Shown here: positions 17,073 to 25,450 of the stretch, in pieces
Position numbering within the stretch: position 1 is the first letter of the stretch
Layout of the letters: every line of letters begins with the position of its first letter
Source: a virus
Strand: one strand, 5' to 3'
Virus record (IMG/VR): IMGVR_UViG_3300018914_000069
Coordinates: 1 to 58,466 of that record
Length of the DNA stretch: 58,466 bases
Translations under genes and position numbers: made by a program
Notes under the pieces: model-generated
What the model saw: the letters and a program-made list of their open reading frames with translations, nothing else
Told to the model about the DNA's origin: nothing
Database searches by the model: none

Positions 17073-17519
17073 CTACTTCACGTCTAAGCCTTTCTTCTGA
17101 AGACTTTTCTTCAACTCTTGTGCGTGAGCACCTGTTTGTTTTAATTCTTCTCTAGTGTTCTCCGTAAAGGGACGTGGTTTATTAGAATAGGGGAATTCGT
17201 AATCGTACCCAGTTCCTGTTTCCACGGTGTAGGCAATGTACTTGCCTGTTTCCTCATCCACACGCATATTTTGAACGGCTATTCCGTTTTCAATCTCTGA
17301 GACTTTAATATTGTCCCTGTCGATTAAACCGCCATCATACTTTTGTCGAACATAACCGCCTTTTTCGGGAGGAACAGGAGTATACACATCATACACATCT
17401 TCTTGAATATGTCGCTGCATAGTCTTTACAACAACCTCAGAAACATCTTCTTTTAATGATTCATTGATCTGCTTTTGTAAATGCCTAGCTAAATCATTCA
17501 GACTCCTGAATTGCGGCAT
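17073..17519 (-). CDS. HK97 gp10-like neck/tail completion protein
   Basis: A 148-residue protein. The C-terminal PRPFTENTREELKQ is the signature end of HK97-gp10 proteins, which join head and tail. Helical N-terminus, then beta strands with YTPVPPEKGGYVRQ. I start at the ATG at 17519, preceded by GAGGAAGAAG, not the TTG at 17540. The gene overlaps the upstream chaperone-like gene by 26 bases in another frame, so coupling is likely. Its place after the tail tube gene is unusual, since gp10-like genes normally come before it. Confidence 0.65.
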   Translation of the reverse strand: MPQFRSLNDLARHLQKQINESLKEDVSEVVVKTMQRHIQEDVYDVYTPVPPEKGGYVRQKYDGGLIDRDNIKVSEIENGIAVQNMRVDEETGKYIAYTVETGTGYDYEFPYSNKPRPFTENTREELKQTGAHAQELKKSLQKKGLDVK

Positions 17520-18015
17520 CAGTATCAACTTCTTCCTCAACGTTAAAATCCATGTTCTTCAAAGCAATGTTCTCAAATACATTGGTTATTTTGTTTTGCA
17601 ATAGAGGTAAGTTATCGAGAGTTTTCTTCGTAATTCGGTTTAACTTGTTCAGTTGTTCTTCATCAAATGATTTCAGAATTGGTTCTAGGATTTCCAAGTC
17701 AACTAGACGTTGAGCGTAGGCAATGATTTCAGCGATGGAGAGGGGGATTTCTAGAGAGGTAAAATTACGAATCAGGAGCATATTTTCAATTAGCATGGTG
17801 TTTGCCAATGTGTCCTGATCAATTCCTTTTTCCTTGACCTCTTCCATGACAATTCCATACTCAAGCATATATTTGGTTATTTTAGTTGGACGGAACTCTA
17901 CATCGACCAATACTTGACTGTTCAATTCGGGGAAATGTACCACTTTACGCTCATCTAATTTCTTGTCTAACTTGACTACATCTTGTAGAGTCAGATTTTT
18001 TACTTTTTTACTCAT
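17494..18015 (-). CDS. Probable tail assembly chaperone
   Basis: A 173-residue, mostly helical acidic protein immediately after the tail tube gene, the standard place of the G-type tail assembly chaperone. The N-terminus (LQDVVKLDKKLDERKVVHFP, VLVDVEFRPTKITKYM) resembles Gram-positive chaperones of this class. No slippery heptamer leading into a GT-type extension was found; the overlapping next gene is gp10-like. The chaperone would coat the tape measure protein before tube assembly. Assignment rests on position and general features. Confidence 0.5.
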   Translation of the reverse strand: MSKKVKNLTLQDVVKLDKKLDERKVVHFPELNSQVLVDVEFRPTKITKYMLEYGIVMEEVKEKGIDQDTLANTMLIENMLLIRNFTSLEIPLSIAEIIAYAQRLVDLEILEPILKSFDEEQLNKLNRITKKTLDNLPLLQNKITNVFENIALKNMDFNVEEEVDTDAAIQESE

Positions 18016-18053
18016 AATTTCCCTCCCAGAAATTTTTAAATGAAACCTGTATT

Positions 18054-18092
18054 TTATAAAAATAGGGTAGAGATTAACTTCTCTACCCTATT
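18054..18092 (-). terminator. Rho-independent terminator after tail tube gene
   Basis: AATAGGGTAGAG (18061-18072) pairs perfectly with CTCTACCCTATT (18081-18092), followed on the minus strand by TTTTATAAAA. Strong stem; probably makes tail tube mRNA more abundant than that of downstream genes. Confidence 0.85.
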
Positions 18093-18103
18093 AATTTTAT
18101 TTA

Positions 18104-18874
18104 TTACGTCATGAACACATAATCAGCATACACAAAATCTCCGCCAACTTTTTCAGCAAACAAGTCAAATGTGATACTAAGTGTTGTAGCGTCAGCACTT
18201 GACATAGTAATTTCGAAGTTGCCCTGTGGACGTGCTTTGTAGAAGGTAATATTTGTTGCAACATCAGCTTCAGTTACTTGGTCACGAGCGATTCCAACAC
18301 CAATCAGTCGCATAGCTTTAGCAAATTTTGTTGCCTTAACAGAGAATTTAGTTACGGTAGAAGGGGTGGCATGTTGATACCATACTACCACTTGCTTATT
18401 ATTGTCGGCAGTATTGAACGTAAGTGTTGTACCAGAAATGGAATATTGACCCGCAGTAGGTGCTGATGCAGTCTTTGTCAAAGCCGTTCCGTTGTCACGA
18501 GTACCGTTAAGGAAGTATACAGACGGATTTGTTCCAGCAAGTGGTGTTTGAGATAGGGTAGCAGATCCACCTGTAACAGTTAACACTTCTCGCTTGTAAA
18601 CATTCTGTGCTTGACCAGTAACTAGAGAATCTCCACCAAGAGCCGCTAACAGATTTAGGTCAACAAGGGGAATTTCAAGTCGAAGTTCACTTGTTTTTGT
18701 ATGATCAAATGCTAGAAGACGACCATTACCCTGACCGCCAGTAATGAATGTCCGTTCAGATGCGACAGCATTTGTAGTTGCGGTAGCATAATCAATGAAA
18801 AACAGAGGATTGCCAGTTGTATAATCCAGAGCTTGTAAGTCCATGACTTCCTTAATTCCATATTGAAGACTCAT
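18104..18874 (-). CDS. Major tail tube protein
   Basis: A 256-residue protein of tube-protein type: an N-terminal arm, beta strands, a Gly/Thr-rich middle (residues ~95-165, with LTVTGGSATLSQTPLAG and QYSISGTTLTFNTADN) and a C-terminal strand set ending in ITFDLFAEKVGGDF. It would form stacked rings of the tail tube. Its own strong terminator and its position before the chaperone and tape measure genes agree. The middle segment may be an Ig-like surface insertion. Confidence 0.75.
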   Translation of the reverse strand: MSLQYGIKEVMDLQALDYTTGNPLFFIDYATATTNAVASERTFITGGQGNGRLLAFDHTKTSELRLEIPLVDLNLLAALGGDSLVTGQAQNVYKREVLTVTGGSATLSQTPLAGTNPSVYFLNGTRDNGTALTKTASAPTAGQYSISGTTLTFNTADNNKQVVVWYQHATPSTVTKFSVKATKFAKAMRLIGVGIARDQVTEADVATNITFYKARPQGNFEITMSSADATTLSITFDLFAEKVGGDFVYADYVFMT

Positions 18875-18898
18875 TATTGAATTCCTCCTGTAAATATT

Positions 18899-19615
18899 TT
18901 AGTTATCTAACTTAGTTGCCCAATGCTTCAAGTCAATTAACTTTGGATCTGAAGTATGGGGTAGTAGATAGAATTGAGAATCATATTGATCTTTCATTAG
19001 AAGGCGAATATATTTTGTATATAATTGATATACCGTGAGGTTTAATACATCAAAAATGCTTAAATTTGGACTGTAAGCAGCAATTATCGAGGCAATATCT
19101 CCAATAGATAGACCATTTTCCTTTTTGTGCTGTCTAACTTTTTCTTTCATGGACTTGAGCTTTTCGATATATTTTGACGCAACCTCATTTACTGGTTTAT
19201 ACTCTTGCTCTTTTGATTCCTTGATATAATTTTGGAGAGAAATGACTTTTTGGATTTCAGCCCACTTTTCTTCTGTTATTTTTCGAAAACCTTCTTTTGT
19301 CTTGAAATAAAAAAAACCTTCTTCAGAAAAACACACATCTTCTCTGAAAAAAAGGTTGAATCCAAAGTTCATCATTCTTTTAAAGTCGGGATCTTGAAAA
19401 TAATACGCAAGAATCAAATCATAATTTGAAATGTCATCACTACCATCAAATCGCATGCTGCTTTTTGATAACAAGAAAAATGACGTTATTAGATTGTAAT
19501 TCGACTCGCCTATCTCCGCAATATCTCGAATGGTCAATGGATATAAGCTTCCGACAGATTCAATCGCAATTGGAAGTCCTGCGAGTAATTTCAACTCAAG
19601 GTCATTATTGTTCAT
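18899..19615 (-). CDS. Late-region protein, function unknown
   Basis: About 238 residues, alpha-helical, acidic with many Phe and Tyr, and a basic coiled segment near residues 150-170. I do not recognise it. The ATG at 19615 lies just after the stop of the upstream neck gene, so the two are probably translated together. Position between neck and tail tube genes suggests a role in tail assembly or the connector. A TTG two codons earlier is an alternative start. Confidence 0.5.
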   Translation of the reverse strand: MNNNDLELKLLAGLPIAIESVGSLYPLTIRDIAEIGESNYNLITSFFLLSKSSMRFDGSDDISNYDLILAYYFQDPDFKRMMNFGFNLFFREDVCFSEEGFFYFKTKEGFRKITEEKWAEIQKVISLQNYIKESKEQEYKPVNEVASKYIEKLKSMKEKVRQHKKENGLSIGDIASIIAAYSPNLSIFDVLNLTVYQLYTKYIRLLMKDQYDSQFYLLPHTSDPKLIDLKHWATKLDN

Positions 19616-19617
19616 GA

Positions 19618-20109
19618 TCAATTCTCACTTCCAAAGAGATACCTCAATCGATATCCAACATAACCATTAGGTGCGCCAATTTCTCTGCCTGATTTAAATT
19701 CTGCTTTACCCATACCTGTGATTCTTTGGTTAAATAACAGGTCATTCAAACGATCACATATCCATGAAAGTCTTTGATCTAAATCATCGAATTTCATGTG
19801 AACCAGAACATCAAACACCATTTCCTGATCTGCAATCAGATAATTTCTAGTAGAGTTCCTCGTCCCAGCATAAAACAACAAACGACACTTTGGAGTGTCG
19901 TCTACAAGGTCATCAACTTTCGGAGTCGTCTTGATCCTATCTAAAATAATTGACCACTTTTCGTTATCAGGCATTTCCAAAATGTTTTGCTTAGAAGGGG
20001 AGAGGGGAGAGTCCAAAGGATTAGAGGCAGGATAGTACAGTAAACGTAGCAGCGTTTCATCTGTGGTCAATACTTTATATATATCTTGAATATTTTTACG
20101 CATTTCCAT
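19618..20109 (-). CDS. Neck/tail terminator-like protein
   Basis: A 163-residue protein between the head-tail adaptor genes and the tail tube, where siphophages keep the tail terminator (gpU-like) gene. The sequence has DQEMVFDVLVHMKFDDLDQRL and ends with a strand set (GYVGYRLRYLFGSE), compatible with a terminator fold. The ATG at 20109 has AGGAGG eight bases upstream. Two GGGGAG motifs lie in its 5' part, where the protein reads DSPLSPSKQ. Assignment is by position. Confidence 0.5.
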   Translation of the reverse strand: MEMRKNIQDIYKVLTTDETLLRLLYYPASNPLDSPLSPSKQNILEMPDNEKWSIILDRIKTTPKVDDLVDDTPKCRLLFYAGTRNSTRNYLIADQEMVFDVLVHMKFDDLDQRLSWICDRLNDLLFNQRITGMGKAEFKSGREIGAPNGYVGYRLRYLFGSEN

Positions 20110-20121
20110 GTCCCACACCTC

Positions 20122-20739
20122 CTAAACAAAACGTTCAACTGTTAACGTAACTATACCGACCTGATTCATCGACTCCGAATAATCCACATTCTTGACCTTG
20201 TACTTTTGCTGATACATATTAAACTCCATGCCCTCTTTGATTATCTCAGTGTAGGGGAGGGTGATAAATAATTGACCGCTAGGCAAGTTGATGGTTTGAT
20301 TGGAGTCGTAACCAGCAGATTTCGAAGAACTCACGATACAAGGGAAATCGGAGTAAACGGGAGTGGTCGTGTATACTGGTCGTCCCATACTGTCAATGCC
20401 AGTTTGAGTTTTAGTTTCACCTGTCTTGATGTGGAGAGTGTTATTGCAGAGTTCGATGGTGGACTCATTGTAAACATGTTTGTTCTTTGGTTGAGTAACT
20501 ACCAGCCAGTTATCACCATTAAAAGCAACCACGTCCCCGCGCTGTATATCCACATCAATTATTATCTTCTTCAAAATTCGATTGGCAGAATATTTGTCGA
20601 TGATAACCGCAGTGTATTGAACGCCTTTGATCAGTACAGGATATCCATCAAATCCATTTTTGGCTAATTCCAACAATTTTACTCCGTCACTAAGGATCTT
20701 GTCTTTACTATTGGTATGATAGTTAGAGTAATCTTTCAT
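20122..20739 (-). CDS. Head-tail joining protein
   Basis: About 205 residues. A helical start is followed by beta strands, including VYTTTPVYSDFPCIVSSS and a C-terminal MYQQKYKVKNVDYSE that resembles head-completion (stopper) proteins, which often read phage-specific Y-x-V-x-D. AGGTGGTG precedes the ATG at 20739. It lies between the gp6-like adaptor and the terminator-like gene, as expected for a stopper. The family is not firmly recognised. Confidence 0.5.
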   Translation of the reverse strand: MKDYSNYHTNSKDKILSDGVKLLELAKNGFDGYPVLIKGVQYTAVIIDKYSANRILKKIIIDVDIQRGDVVAFNGDNWLVVTQPKNKHVYNESTIELCNNTLHIKTGETKTQTGIDSMGRPVYTTTPVYSDFPCIVSSSKSAGYDSNQTINLPSGQLFITLPYTEIIKEGMEFNMYQQKYKVKNVDYSESMNQVGIVTLTVERFV

Positions 20740-20750
20740 TACCACACCAC

Positions 20751-21146
20751 CTAAAGATAATCCACTTGCATATTATTTATCAATCCGTCAATGACCTTGT
20801 TTTCATATGCAATTAGTGATTCAAGGGATTTGACTTGAGACTGATAATTTCTTAAACCAATGTCAGATTGAAACGGCTGCCAGAGAGTCGTAAAGCTTAT
20901 GTGCTGGTTCTCTAAAAAGCTCAATCTCAAAAAATGGGCTAGAATTGTCAATTCATCATTGTTCAATTCCCGATCAACAATCTCACTTTGATCATCCCAC
21001 CCTAAATCATCCCTTAAGCGATTGTTGAAATGTCTGATTGCACTGTGTATTGCATCATATATTTGCATTTCATTTGAGGGGAGATTAATGGAATCAGTTT
21101 TGCATTTTGTTAAAAATTCAGTATAAATATCATCATATGTGGTCAT
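20751..21146 (-). CDS. Head-tail adaptor (gp6-like connector)
   Basis: A 131-residue all-helical protein. Helices with AIHSAIRHFNNRL and a C-terminal amphipathic helix fit the HK97 gp6/SPP1 gp15 adaptor class that docks under the portal. It is the first neck gene after the major capsid group. An AGGAGTG site precedes the ATG. Assigned by position and fold character only. Confidence 0.5.
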   Translation of the reverse strand: MTTYDDIYTEFLTKCKTDSINLPSNEMQIYDAIHSAIRHFNNRLRDDLGWDDQSEIVDRELNNDELTILAHFLRLSFLENQHISFTTLWQPFQSDIGLRNYQSQVKSLESLIAYENKVIDGLINNMQVDYL

Positions 21147-21164
21147 TCAAAACCACACTCCTTA

Positions 21165-21629
21165 TTATTCTGCAAAAAGAACATCTTGAGGGATTCCAGC
21201 CCATTCAGACAATACTTTCAGAGTAGACACACTATCGATTTTCTCTTCTTTGGCGACTTGAATAATGAAACGTTTTTCTGATTCGACTGTGACTTTACTC
21301 AGTTCGGCTTTTAACTGTTTAACGTTACCTTTGAGCAGTTTAACCACTTCTTCACGGGAATGGGTATTGTTAACGTATGAATCCTTATCATCAATGTTCT
21401 CCAATACTTCTTTTGCTTCAGGCGTATCTTCAATTACCACCAATTCTCCATCACGGAAGCAGGAGCTATTCATTAGAAGCCAATCAACTACTTCTTCAGG
21501 GATAGGCTTGATGTCTGTTTTATTATTTTTACTTCCAGACCACTGATACGTCTTTAGCCCACCATTGGTAATAAAGTTAACTACATAAGGTGTGTTGCGA
21601 TATCGTGCAATGTTAATCATTTTCTCCAT
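21165..21629 (-). CDS. Capsid-proximal protein, function unknown
   Basis: A 154-residue protein that opens with a short beta region (MINIARYRNTPYVVNFITNG, then LKTYQW) and then a helical part with a SAP-like or HeH-like character at the C-terminus (STLKVLSEWAGIPQ). The ATG at 21629 has GGGAGG upstream; the longer frame overlaps that site. It lies between the major capsid protein and the adaptor, where phages often keep a small head protein. I do not recognise it. Confidence 0.5.
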   Translation of the reverse strand: MEKMINIARYRNTPYVVNFITNGGLKTYQWSGSKNNKTDIKPIPEEVVDWLLMNSSCFRDGELVVIEDTPEAKEVLENIDDKDSYVNNTHSREEVVKLLKGNVKQLKAELSKVTVESEKRFIIQVAKEEKIDSVSTLKVLSEWAGIPQDVLFAE

Positions 21630-21656
21630 TATTAATTTTCCTCCCATAAATTAATA

Positions 21657-21680
21657 CGAGAGGGGAGTTGTCCCCTCTCG
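21657..21680 (-). terminator. Strong hairpin after major capsid gene
   Basis: CGAGAGGGGA (21657-21666) pairs perfectly with TCCCCTCTCG (21671-21680) around a GTTG loop. The minus-strand sequence after it (TATTAATTTATG) is AT-rich but lacks a T-run, so it may be a weak terminator or an mRNA stabiliser. Confidence 0.55.
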
Positions 21681-21691
21681 CAATATTTATT

Positions 21692-22708
21692 TTACAGCGC
21701 GACGGCAGCGTCTTCTTTAACGTATCCAAGTGCCTCACCGAAGATTAGTTGAATGTCAGCTTCTTGAACCAGTTTCATTTTAATACGCTCATCTTCCATG
21801 TCTTGCTCAGTCATTTGACGGAGGCCGCCAAATTCAGTTACAACGAAAGGTTTTTGTGTAACTCCACCAGCAAACATATAGCCAACGTTCACAGGGAGTT
21901 CAACCTTATTGTTTTGATCGTTAACAAACGGGTTAACAAGATTTACGGCGTCAGTGCGTCCGATTGTTGTAGGATTTAGTTCACGAATAAGTTCTTCTTT
22001 TACACGATCCGTAAGCAGGTTTTTAAATGTAGCATCTGTTGCTTGTTGTTGAGCAAAATAGTCAATCAGAAGAGTGTCAGCAACAAAAATTGGACGACCA
22101 CCATAGCGAGCGAGGGTAGATGCAAGTTTATTGTATTGTGCCAGTGTCAGATTGTTACCTTGTAGAACATTAGCAGTCGGAATGTCTCCGGCGCTAATAG
22201 CTTTTACAACTAATTTAGAAATGTTATCCAAATACAGGCGAACCTTTGCATTTGCAATATCATTAACGAGCTTGCGGAAACCTTCTTCGCCGCCTTCTAC
22301 AATGTCAGCAGACTCATAATAGAAACCAGCAGAGAATGCCTTTGGAGTAGCAACTTCAAATTTTTTACCTTCAACACGAACGAGGTCAACGCCGGAGCCA
22401 TTTGCAGACCAACGGACTTTTGCTTTATTTTTAGTTGGGATTTCGTATTTAACAATTTGGTTTTTAGCTGCGGTTTTGTAAGAAGCAAGAATGCCAACCA
22501 TATCCGTAACCATGGGCTTGGCAATTTCATCTGCTTGTTGAACAACGAGGTTGTTAAATTGATGGAGTAGGGAAGGATCTGGAGTTACAGAGCCATCGCC
22601 AAATACGCGAGAGCAATACTCGCGAATATCGGTGCTGTCGTTTTCAACCATAGTGTTATTATAGACTCGTGTGAAGAGAGATTTTAGTTTTTTGTTATCA
22701 AATGCCAT
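21692..22708 (-). CDS. Major capsid protein (HK97 fold)
   Basis: A 338-residue protein with the features of HK97-type capsid proteins: a helical N-arm, QIVKYEIPTKNKAKVRWSAN, an E-loop region, the spine helix (EEGFRKLVNDIANAKVRLYLD) and a P-domain/A-domain region with LARYGGRPIFVADTLL and YMFAGGVTQKPFVVTEF. It forms the head shell. It lies after a protease-scaffold gene and a small head protein, with a strong hairpin behind it. SD and ATG are standard. Confidence 0.85.
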   Translation of the reverse strand: MAFDNKKLKSLFTRVYNNTMVENDSTDIREYCSRVFGDGSVTPDPSLLHQFNNLVVQQADEIAKPMVTDMVGILASYKTAAKNQIVKYEIPTKNKAKVRWSANGSGVDLVRVEGKKFEVATPKAFSAGFYYESADIVEGGEEGFRKLVNDIANAKVRLYLDNISKLVVKAISAGDIPTANVLQGNNLTLAQYNKLASTLARYGGRPIFVADTLLIDYFAQQQATDATFKNLLTDRVKEELIRELNPTTIGRTDAVNLVNPFVNDQNNKVELPVNVGYMFAGGVTQKPFVVTEFGGLRQMTEQDMEDERIKMKLVQEADIQLIFGEALGYVKEDAAVAL

Positions 22709-22740
22709 TGAACAATTACCTCCTATGTATTTATCAAATA

Positions 22741-23274
22741 TTAAGATTCAAGTACTTCCAAACGAACAGTTGGCTTGCCAAGAGTATAATCAAGATCATC
22801 TTCATCAGAAACTACGACAAACTTCGCTTTAGCGTTAGCATAATCTGCATGTGGAGTTCCAGCGGCGGAAATAATAAATGTCTTTGTTGCAGGATCGAAG
22901 TGCGCTACCTGACCATTTGCAATTTGAGTTACACCTGCATTCAGTGTATATGCAGAAGTATCAAAACGAACGCCTTCATCAAGATAAACGATACGGGCGC
23001 GTTCCCCAACTGCGTTATAGAAGTCTACCATAGCTTCACCCAAAAACCGTTTTTCAGGGGAGGCAATAAGGTAAGATTTTTTATTTACCGCAGACAGTTG
23101 TTTACAAGTACGCTCACCATCAGCGTTAAATCCAAGCTCAACAAGCGTGAAGTTCCCGATATCAGCAGTATCCACAAGAGCACCATGAGCGAGGGTGCGG
23201 ATTTTAATAGAGCACAAATTACCCACAGGATAATTACCTTTTTGAGTCAAGGTAGAGAGTTGACGAGTAGCCAT
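22741..23274 (-). CDS. Capsid-associated protein
   Basis: A 177-residue, beta-rich protein immediately before the major capsid gene in transcription order. Segments such as ALVDTADIGNFTLVELGFNADGE and NGQVAHFDPATKTFIIS suggest a head decoration or shell-stabilising protein. AGGAGG precedes the ATG. The family is not recognised; the role is inferred from position. Confidence 0.5.
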   Translation of the reverse strand: MATRQLSTLTQKGNYPVGNLCSIKIRTLAHGALVDTADIGNFTLVELGFNADGERTCKQLSAVNKKSYLIASPEKRFLGEAMVDFYNAVGERARIVYLDEGVRFDTSAYTLNAGVTQIANGQVAHFDPATKTFIISAAGTPHADYANAKAKFVVVSDEDDLDYTLGKPTVRLEVLES

Positions 23275-23297
23275 TATTAATTCCTCCTAAATATATT

Positions 23298-23990
23298 TTA
23301 ATTTTTATGGTAAGCCCAAAGAAAGCCGCCAGTGCTTTTTCTTTTATTATTACAACAGTTAACAATATTTGAGCTTGACAAATTTAATGTATCGGCAGCT
23401 TCTTTAATGCTGTTCCAGATAGCAATTAAAAAGCCATCCATTGAATATTGGATGACTGTAGTGCTTTTCTTATTCTGTTTATAGTTGGGCGAAGTTTTAG
23501 TTTTGATGTTAGTTAGCCTAATTTTTTCTCTTGTCTCCTGAGAAACTGTTCGTCCTTTTAATGATTCACCAATCCTTTTCTTATGTTCCTCAGATAATTT
23601 TCTTCCAAGATTAATTTCTCTTAGTTTCCGTTTTGCTTCATCTGAATGCTTAAAGAAACGCAAAGAATCTGCTTTTTGATTAATATTGTATCCAACCGTT
23701 CTATCATATGATTTTAGTTCATCCATCCAATATTGTTCTCGCAAATGCAGATTATTAACATTTTCAACTTTTTCAATCTCAACCATAATGAAGTACTTGT
23801 TATCAATATTATATGCATTTTGCAAGTGCTGATTAGTGTGATTATTCTTTTTGAGATCATTAAAGTGACTTTTCTTGCGAGTGTATAAATTATTGCTACT
23901 ACCTATGTATACTTTTCCGTTATTTAAATTAATGACTGCATAAATGCCAGCATATTTGGAGTTATTTGTGACTAATTTCCCGTGAATCAT
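23298..23990 (-). CDS. GIY-YIG homing endonuclease
   Basis: A 230-residue endonuclease. The N-terminal GIY-YIG domain shows GIYAVINLNNGKVYIGSS (residues ~14-31), an Arg in the first helix (LYTRKKSHF) and the Glu of REQYWMDEL. NUMOD3-type zinc-free DNA-binding motifs follow (SEEHKKRIGESLKGR) and a NUMOD1 region near the end (KEAADTLNLSSSNIVNCC). It cuts DNA to spread itself. It is free-standing, inserted between the scaffold gene and the capsid-associated gene, and is not part of the head. An AAAGGA site lies nine bases before the ATG. Confidence 0.9.
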   Translation of the reverse strand: MIHGKLVTNNSKYAGIYAVINLNNGKVYIGSSNNLYTRKKSHFNDLKKNNHTNQHLQNAYNIDNKYFIMVEIEKVENVNNLHLREQYWMDELKSYDRTVGYNINQKADSLRFFKHSDEAKRKLREINLGRKLSEEHKKRIGESLKGRTVSQETREKIRLTNIKTKTSPNYKQNKKSTTVIQYSMDGFLIAIWNSIKEAADTLNLSSSNIVNCCNNKRKSTGGFLWAYHKN

Positions 23991-24002
23991 TGAAAAATTC
24001 CT

Positions 24003-24749
24003 TTAAAGTGAATATCTGCTATCGAAATCATTCGCTACTGGAATCAAATTTTCGCGTTTGGAAGCAAACTCTCTGACAGCAAGATTTTCATTTGGTTTAT
24101 TTTGAACCTGAACTAAGTCCACAAGCATAGTGTTGAGCTGGAGAATCGCTTCTTTACCTTCATCACTAATGTCATTCAATGATTTTTTAATCAATTCTTG
24201 AACTTCTTCTGTATTAAATTTATCAGCAGCGTTTACTGCCATAAATTTTTCATTATAGTATTCAATTTTTTCATTCAATTTTTTCTCAAATTGTTCCTGT
24301 TCGTATTTCTCTTTAAACGGCTTAAGCTCATCAATTTGAGCATTCAAAGATACAAGTTTTTCGGCAGATTCATTGAATTGTTTCGTCAGTTTATCCTTTT
24401 CATTTTGAACTGCTTCAAACTCTTGTTTTAGAGACTTAACTGTTTCGTTTGCTTCATTTAATTGAGTCTGGAGAGCTTGCACTTCCGTCACTTGAACCCA
24501 CTTACGCTCTTCCATAACTTCAACTTTCGTATCAAAGTCCACAGTGACGGTGTCTTCAGTTTTGGAATAATTAACTTGATAGTATTTTCCACCATCAGCC
24601 CATGTGTGATAAATAAAATGAGTATCATATACTTCAACAATCCAGCTATGCTCATACTCATCTTCTGTCATTTTACTGGACATTTCTCCGTATAATTTAC
24701 TACGAACATCTTCATGCGAAAGTTCGCAAACCTTTTTGAAAAATTCCAT
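24003..24749 (-). CDS. Internal-start scaffold protein
   Basis: Within the protease-scaffold gene an in-frame ATG at 24749 is preceded by AAGGTG at normal spacing. Translation from it would yield a separate ~248-residue scaffold without the protease part, as with the C/Nu3 pair of phage lambda. The start begins MEFFKKVCELSHEDV and continues through the long coiled coil. This is a prediction from the ribosome binding site alone. Confidence 0.45.
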   Translation of the reverse strand: MEFFKKVCELSHEDVRSKLYGEMSSKMTEDEYEHSWIVEVYDTHFIYHTWADGGKYYQVNYSKTEDTVTVDFDTKVEVMEERKWVQVTEVQALQTQLNEANETVKSLKQEFEAVQNEKDKLTKQFNESAEKLVSLNAQIDELKPFKEKYEQEQFEKKLNEKIEYYNEKFMAVNAADKFNTEEVQELIKKSLNDISDEGKEAILQLNTMLVDLVQVQNKPNENLAVREFASKRENLIPVANDFDSRYSL

Positions 24750-25436
24750 TTTTTCACCTTCCTTATTGCTTTGTTGATTAAATGCTTGGGCGACTAAACG
24801 CGTAAATTCCTTCATATCATTAAAACTCAGCAAATGTGATGAATCGTATGCAGGAAGAACAATGTCATGATCTCCCCGTTGTTCAGAATTTAATACACAG
24901 TGTCCATCATAAAATATTGGTGATTCAATATATTCAATGCCATCTCTAAAGCTAAAATTCTTATAAAGATATTCAACACTCGAAAGTATACGAACACCAC
25001 GTTGATACCACTCAAGTAGTAGGTCACATGCATCACTAAATCTAGACCGCCAAAGAACAGCATCTACTGCTAATACCTCTTTTTCTTTGCCATTTTCTTG
25101 CACGGTCATAATGTAACCCTCTGTGGTAATAACCCCTATTGGTACAGTATCAGTCATAACATCTTTTTCACCATACCTGTTAACCCCTAGGTATTGTGCG
25201 TGATCTCCAAGCGCATCGGTTGATGTATTCCCATTCTCTACTGAATAATACTTCGCTACAATCGGCTTATTTTTGAGAGTGTGAGCACCACTTAAAGCAA
25301 CTTCTTTTGAGACAATTTGATTATTCCATGATCTTTCAAAGTCATGAACAACGAATGTACAATTCAATATTGTAAAATCATCGCTTTGATTTATTGAGTT
25401 TAATTGAAGCTGGAAATGTGATTTTTTTGGCTGCAA
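24003..25436 (-). CDS. Prohead protease-scaffold fusion protein
   Basis: A 477-residue protein. The first ~230 residues form a protease-like region (VVHDFERSWNNQIV, VLAVDAVLWRSRFSDACDLL, GVRILSSVEYLYKNF). The C-terminal half is an acidic coiled coil (residues ~320-430) of scaffold type. The TTG start at 25436 has AGGAGGTG six bases upstream. It lies between portal and capsid genes, the normal place of head maturation protease and scaffold. I do not see an unambiguous Ser/His pair, so the protease call rests on position and overall pattern. Confidence 0.65.
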   Translation of the reverse strand: MQPKKSHFQLQLNSINQSDDFTILNCTFVVHDFERSWNNQIVSKEVALSGAHTLKNKPIVAKYYSVENGNTSTDALGDHAQYLGVNRYGEKDVMTDTVPIGVITTEGYIMTVQENGKEKEVLAVDAVLWRSRFSDACDLLLEWYQRGVRILSSVEYLYKNFSFRDGIEYIESPIFYDGHCVLNSEQRGDHDIVLPAYDSSHLLSFNDMKEFTRLVAQAFNQQSNKEGEKMEFFKKVCELSHEDVRSKLYGEMSSKMTEDEYEHSWIVEVYDTHFIYHTWADGGKYYQVNYSKTEDTVTVDFDTKVEVMEERKWVQVTEVQALQTQLNEANETVKSLKQEFEAVQNEKDKLTKQFNESAEKLVSLNAQIDELKPFKEKYEQEQFEKKLNEKIEYYNEKFMAVNAADKFNTEEVQELIKKSLNDISDEGKEAILQLNTMLVDLVQVQNKPNENLAVREFASKRENLIPVANDFDSRYSL

Positions 25437-25450
25437 CTAATTCACCTCCT

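Noticed and set aside
17494-17540. Programmed frameshift between chaperone-like and gp10-like genes
   Set aside because: The overlap has no slippery heptamer, and the downstream protein has its own start and family identity.
22702-23280. A 192-codon plus-strand frame opposite the capsid-associated gene
   Set aside because: It is the antisense of a well-supported gene; the translation is Cys- and Ile-rich without domain features.
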